Shown here piece by piece: positions 6,439-9,520 of a stretch of 9,520 nucleotides of DNA. The notes below the pieces were generated by a model. It ran no database searches. It saw only the letters and a list, made by a program, of their open reading frames with translations, and was not told the DNA's origin. The stretch lies in NCBI RefSeq assembly GCF_937949835.1, contig NZ_CALEDC010000014.1, positions 1-9,520 on the forward strand, written 5' to 3'. Numbering within the stretch: the stretch's first letter is position 1; each line of letters begins with the position of its first letter. The position numbers were made by a program, and so were the translations under genes. This stretch comes from an uncultured Campylobacter sp. Its GTDB lineage: Bacteria > Campylobacterota > Campylobacteria > Campylobacterales > Campylobacteraceae.

Positions 6439-8257
6439 AAATAAAAGCCTAGAGGAGCTACGGGAGCTTTGCACGCGGATCAGAGCGCGCATCATCGAAG
6501 TCGTGAGCAAAAACGGCGGCCATCTAAGCTCAAATATGGGCGCGGTCGAGCTCATCGTGGCGATGCACTACGTATTTGACGCCGCGAGCGATCCGTTTAT
6601 CTTCGACGTAAGCCACCAAAGCTACGCGCACAAGCTCCTGACGGACCGTTGGGAGGAGTTCGGCTCGCTTAGGCAGTTCGGCGGTATCAGCGGCTACACG
6701 AAACCTAGCGAAAGCAAATTTGACTACTTCGTGGCGGGGCATGCCTCGACGTCGATCTCTTTAGCCGTAGGCGCGGCAAAAGCGATAAGCCTAAAGCGCG
6801 AAAATCGCGTGCCGGTCGTACTCATCGGCGACGGCTCGATGAGCGGCGGCATGACTTATGAGGCGATGAACGAGTTAGGAGATCTGCGCCCGCCCTGCAT
6901 CATCATCCTAAACGACAACAAAATGAGTATCAGCAAGCCGATCGGCGCCTTTAGCAAATACCTAAGCCAAGCGATGGCGGGCGAGACATATCAAAAATTT
7001 AAATCCCACGTAAGAGAGCTGCTCTCCCACGCTCCGCAGAGCGCGACATATATGGCAAAGCGCTTTGAAAATTCCTTAAAGCTCATCATCCCTGGGATGT
7101 ATTTTGAGGAGCTAGGGCTTGAATACATCGGCCCGGTCGACGGCCACGACCTAGCCGATCTCATATCGGCGCTAAAGACGGCAAAAAGCGCGCGTAAGCC
7201 CGTCGTCGTGCACGCTCAAACGATCAAAGGCAAGGGTTACGACAAGGCCGAGGGCTATTTGGAGAACTGGCACGGCGTAGGGCCTTTCGACATTCAAAGC
7301 GGAGAATTTAAGAAAAAATCCGCCGCCAAAAGCGCCACGCAAATTTACGCCGAAGCGCTTTTAAGCTTAGCCGCCAAGCATGAAAACGTCGTGGGCGTGA
7401 CCGCCGCGATGCCGAGTGGTACGGGCATGGATAAGCTGATCGAGAAATTTCCGCAGCGCTTCTGGGACGTCGCGATCGCCGAATCTCACGCGCTAAGTTC
7501 GATGGCCGCGATGGCGCGCGAGGGTTTTAAGCCGTACGTTACGATATATTCGACCTTCATGCAGCGCGCGTTCGATCAGATCGTCCACGACGCGGCGATT
7601 ATGAACTTAAGCTTAGTCCTTGCGATGGATCGCGCGGGCATCGTGGGCGAGGACGGCGAGACGCATGAGGGGGTCTTTGACGTGAGCTTCTTAAACGCGA
7701 TCCCAAACGTCAGCATGTGCGCGCCGCGGGATGAGGTGAGCTTTAAACGGATCATCGAGTATTCCTACACGCATGAGGGAGTTTTGGCGATCCGCTATCC
7801 GCGCGGAAGTTTTATTTTAGACTGCGAAATCGATACGCCTGCGGTAGAGCTTGCAAAATCGGTGTTTTTAAAGCGCAGCGATAGCGCGCACGTAGCGCTG
7901 ATCGGCTACGGAAACGGCGCTGGCAGAGCGTATAAAACGGCTGAGGCGCTGGAGGGGCAGATAGAGGCGGATGTCGTAGATCTAGTCTTTGCAAAGCCTT
8001 TGGACGCCGAGTTTTTGCGAAGCTTGGCTAGCAAAGATAAAATTTGGTATGTCTTTAGCGATAACGCCAAAAAGGGCGGCGTCGGTGAAATTTTAAGCGC
8101 ATTTTTGCAAGAAAATGAAATTTCGGACGTGAAGATCGTGAGCTTTGAGTTTGCAGATATCTTTTTGCCGCACGGCAAGACCGCCGACGTGGAGCGCAGC
8201 TTGGGCTTAGATATCCAAACTCTAACCGAGCGAATATTAAGTGATAAAAAGTATTAG
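6428..8257 (+). CDS. dxs: 1-deoxy-D-xylulose-5-phosphate synthase
   Basis: ThDP-dependent enzyme that joins pyruvate and glyceraldehyde 3-phosphate to make DXP, the entry step of the MEP isoprenoid pathway and a precursor of thiamine and pyridoxal cofactors. In 609 residues the transketolase-like domains are in order. H63 sits in D-V-S-H-Q. The ThDP/Mg motif is G-D-G at 134-136 plus N-D-N at 162-164. V-D-G-H lies at 237-240. The catalytic Glu E352 is in I-A-E-S-H, and D-R-A-G-I-V-G at 401-407 precedes H413. R-Y-P-R-G-S marks the C-terminal part. GTG 6428 is forced as start: the codon before it is an in-frame TGA and the next ATG would remove 36 conserved residues. GGGAG (6414-6418) is a reasonable ribosome site. 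Compared with my recollection of C. jejuni Dxs, about a dozen N-terminal residues are missing. Upstream fliFGH genes are absent. Confidence 0.95.
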   Translation: MDIKNKSLEELRELCTRIRARIIEVVSKNGGHLSSNMGAVELIVAMHYVFDAASDPFIFDVSHQSYAHKLLTDRWEEFGSLRQFGGISGYTKPSESKFDYFVAGHASTSISLAVGAAKAISLKRENRVPVVLIGDGSMSGGMTYEAMNELGDLRPPCIIILNDNKMSISKPIGAFSKYLSQAMAGETYQKFKSHVRELLSHAPQSATYMAKRFENSLKLIIPGMYFEELGLEYIGPVDGHDLADLISALKTAKSARKPVVVHAQTIKGKGYDKAEGYLENWHGVGPFDIQSGEFKKKSAAKSATQIYAEALLSLAAKHENVVGVTAAMPSGTGMDKLIEKFPQRFWDVAIAESHALSSMAAMAREGFKPYVTIYSTFMQRAFDQIVHDAAIMNLSLVLAMDRAGIVGEDGETHEGVFDVSFLNAIPNVSMCAPRDEVSFKRIIEYSYTHEGVLAIRYPRGSFILDCEIDTPAVELAKSVFLKRSDSAHVALIGYGNGAGRAYKTAEALEGQIEADVVDLVFAKPLDAEFLRSLASKDKIWYVFSDNAKKGGVGEILSAFLQENEISDVKIVSFEFADIFLPHGKTADVERSLGLDIQTLTERILSDKKY

Positions 8258-8258
8258 T

Positions 8259-8301
8259 TAATATCAACTTTGTTTAAAGTAAAATTTGATAATATCACTT
8301 T
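8259..8301 (+). repeat. Repeated TAATATCA element upstream of perR
   Basis: TAATATCA occurs at 8259-8266 and again at 8290-8297, exactly 31 bp (about three helical turns) apart, each followed by a similar ACTTT-type tail. Between them lies the perfect dyad ACTTT-GTTT-AAAGT (8267-8280), and TATCAA (8262-8267) pairs with TTGATA (8286-8291). The second copy covers the candidate -10. This is a plausible operator for PerR autoregulation, but I cannot match it to a defined Campylobacter PerR box. Confidence 0.4.
8287..8295 (+). promoter_or_regulatory. Candidate extended -10 promoter of perR
   Basis: TG-A-TAATAT follows the extended -10 pattern and ends 27 bp before the perR ATG. It lies in the A/T-rich 65-bp gap after dxs. 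No convincing -35 is visible, as is usual in Campylobacter. Confidence 0.5.
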
Positions 8302-8322
8302 AAAATTTTTTGAAGGACAAAA

Positions 8323-8733
8323 ATGAGCCACGTAGAACTACTCAAAACTTGCGGTTTGAAAGCAACTCCTCAAAGATTGTGCATCCTAAAGGTGCTCGAT
8401 CGCCACGAACATCCAAGCATAGATGACCTATACGAGGGGATCAAAGAGGACTATCCATCCATTTCGCTGGCGACGGTTTATAAAAATTTAAACACCCTAC
8501 TCGACGAAGGCGTCGTAGTCGAGGTCAATGCGCCGAATAAAAAGAGCCGCTACGACATTTATCAGATGCCGCATATCCACCTCGTCTGCGAAAAATGCGG
8601 CAACGTCACGGATCTTTTCATGGACGATGCCTTTAATAAGGATGTTTTGAAAAACATCGAGCGCAAAGCGGGCAATTTCATCCGCAAGCTAAATATCACG
8701 GCTACGGTCGAAGACTGCGAAAAGTGTAGATAG
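8323..8733 (+). CDS. perR: Peroxide stress regulator PerR (Fur family)
   Basis: Cytosolic metal-dependent DNA-binding repressor of the Fur superfamily, 136 residues. PerR orthologues use bound Fe/Mn to sense hydrogen peroxide and repress genes such as katA and ahpC. The N-terminal winged helix (about 1-68) includes L-K-A-T-P-Q-R at 12-18 and the recognition segment S-L-A-T-V-Y-K-N-L at 48-56. Candidate regulatory-metal ligands are H28/H30, D78, H84 and H86. The structural zinc site is C89-x2-C92 and C132-x2-C135. The sequence and its short N-terminus fit C. jejuni PerR much better than Fur, which has a longer N-terminus and a different H-rich motif. Its place after dxs matches Cj0322. AAGGA (8313-8317) sets the ATG. 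It has its own candidate promoter, so it is probably not just the tail of the biosynthetic operon. Confidence 0.88.
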   Translation: MSHVELLKTCGLKATPQRLCILKVLDRHEHPSIDDLYEGIKEDYPSISLATVYKNLNTLLDEGVVVEVNAPNKKSRYDIYQMPHIHLVCEKCGNVTDLFMDDAFNKDVLKNIERKAGNFIRKLNITATVEDCEKCR

Positions 8734-8747
8734 TTTAAAGAATTTTC

Positions 8748-8756
8748 TGCTATTAT
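8748..8756 (+). promoter_or_regulatory. Candidate extended -10 promoter of the CYTH-CHAD gene
   Basis: TG-C-TATTAT is a good extended -10 match. It lies 25 bp before the ATG at 8782 in the 48-bp gap after perR and suggests independent transcription of the last gene. Confidence 0.5.
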
Positions 8757-8781
8757 TACCCACTTTATTTTTGGAGCGGGT

Positions 8782-9520
8782 ATGCAAACTAAGCGTAAAT
8801 TTTTATTGAGCGACGATTCGATTCTGCGGACGCTAGAGCGTACGGGACTGAAATGTCGCAAGGTAAAGATCGCTTGGTTTTATACTTCGTTCTACCCCGA
8901 AATTTACTACATCCGCCAAAACGACGAATGCTCTTTGCATCACAAAAAAGAGGATCTCGACAGGCAAACTCTAAATTTTAAAATTTCAAAAGATGATTTC
9001 AAAGAGGCTTTAAAAAGCAGGATCGCCCGCGTCGTGCAAAAAAACCGCTACGGCTTTGCCAGCGACGAAGCGGAGTTTTGGCTAGAGCTTTACGGCGGCG
9101 AGCTAAGCACGCTCATGATTTTACGAACGAAATTTCAAAGCGAGGCGGCAAGCGCAAATTTTGATTTTGCAAAAACCTTCGGCAGCACCGATTTTTGCGA
9201 GATCACAGACGATTACCGCTACAAAAGCCGCTATCTGGCGCGCTACGGCATCCCGCCGCGCTCGCTTGATTTCGCGCACGCCCGCAGCGTTTTTGAAAAA
9301 TTTAGCCGAGTTAAATTTTTCGCTCCGCCCTATGCGGACAGCGTTAAGCTCGCGCGCTTGGCGCTTGAGCTGGCATGGACGAGGGCGTGCGCCGCAAAGG
9401 GCGAGTATCAAAAAAACCTCGCCCCCGAAGCTCTTCACGAGCTGCGCGTGCAGATTCGTAAATTTAGAGCCGTTTTGAAGCTATCCGCGCCGCTTTTCGA
9501 AGCTGAAAAAAAGGATGAAA
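8782..9520 (+). CDS. CYTH-CHAD domain protein, 3' end outside window
   Basis: Open from ATG 8782 (GGAG at 8773-8776) to the window edge: 246 codons, incomplete at the C-terminus. Residues about 1-160 resemble a CYTH (triphosphate tunnel metalloenzyme-like) domain: K-R-K-F-L-L at the start, K-N-R-Y at 87-90, W-L-E-L-Y-G-G-E-L at 100-108, and the typical end E-I-T-D-D-Y-R-Y-K-S-R-Y-L-A at 140-153. From about 180 a CHAD helical domain begins, with its hallmark H-E-L-R-V-x2-R-K-x-R-A at 219-230. CHAD domains are basic helical bundles that bind polyphosphate, and CYTH-CHAD fusions are linked to polyphosphate metabolism. The CYTH acidic residues look lost: the N-terminal E-x-E-x-K reads Q-T-K-R-K, and the later acidic strand reads L-R-T-K-F. 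The domain may therefore bind without catalysis. Function in this organism is unknown. Confidence 0.8.
   Translation, partial: MQTKRKFLLSDDSILRTLERTGLKCRKVKIAWFYTSFYPEIYYIRQNDECSLHHKKEDLDRQTLNFKISKDDFKEALKSRIARVVQKNRYGFASDEAEFWLELYGGELSTLMILRTKFQSEAASANFDFAKTFGSTDFCEITDDYRYKSRYLARYGIPPRSLDFAHARSVFEKFSRVKFFAPPYADSVKLARLALELAWTRACAAKGEYQKNLAPEALHELRVQIRKFRAVLKLSAPLFEAEKKDE

Noticed and set aside
8323..8733. Annotation as Fur instead of PerR
   Set aside because: Short N-terminus, the L-K-A-T-P-Q-R start, the C-terminal C-x2-C and the position after dxs all fit Campylobacter PerR better.
8562..8861. Antisense 99-codon frame across perR end and the next gene start
   Set aside because: It overlaps the perR zinc-site codons and the promoter of the following gene, and has no ribosome site or family signature.
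9121..9478. Two overlapping 105-codon frames on opposite strands
   Set aside because: Both lie inside the well-supported CYTH-CHAD gene, show no ribosome site or family features, and are explained by the GC-rich codon use of the real gene.

Overview
The window looks like chromosomal DNA of an epsilonproteobacterium of the genus Campylobacter. From memory, the gene order rplY - pth - LptF/G-family permease - lysA - x - pheA - hisC - [gap] - dxs - perR is that of the C. jejuni Cj0311-Cj0322 block, and the proteins read as clear Campylobacter orthologues. Base composition is far richer in G+C than C. jejuni. The flagellar genes fliF-fliG-fliH, which separate hisC and dxs in C. jejuni, are missing. 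Together these point to an aflagellate, higher-GC species such as C. gracilis. That species call is inference.

Layout. (1) 1-365: remnant of a small lipoprotein gene broken by two consecutive in-frame stops, ending in a hairpin terminator. (2) 400-2590: rplY, pth and an LptF/LptG-family permease, tightly spaced or overlapping, probably one transcript. (3) 2600-8257: lysA, a low-complexity small ORF, pheA, hisC and dxs. All junctions overlap (ATGA, 17 bp, 1 bp and 11 bp), so this looks like one biosynthetic operon for lysine/meso-DAP, phenylalanine, histidine and isoprenoid precursors. (4) 8258-8733: perR, with its own candidate promoter and a repeated element upstream. (5) 8748-end: a CYTH-CHAD protein, cut by the window edge, with its own candidate extended -10 promoter.

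The gene set is mostly housekeeping, and I see no mobile element, RNA gene, CRISPR array or defence system. The unusual material is structural. The hexamer AAATTT is strongly over-represented (about 60 copies by hand count, against a chance expectation of roughly 4-5). In-phase clusters of it lie inside a lysA insertion and in the small ORF that occupies the usual place of a HAD-hydrolase gene. The fli deletion junction leaves dxs starting on a GTG directly after an in-frame stop. The CYTH domain of the last gene has lost its signature acidic residues.
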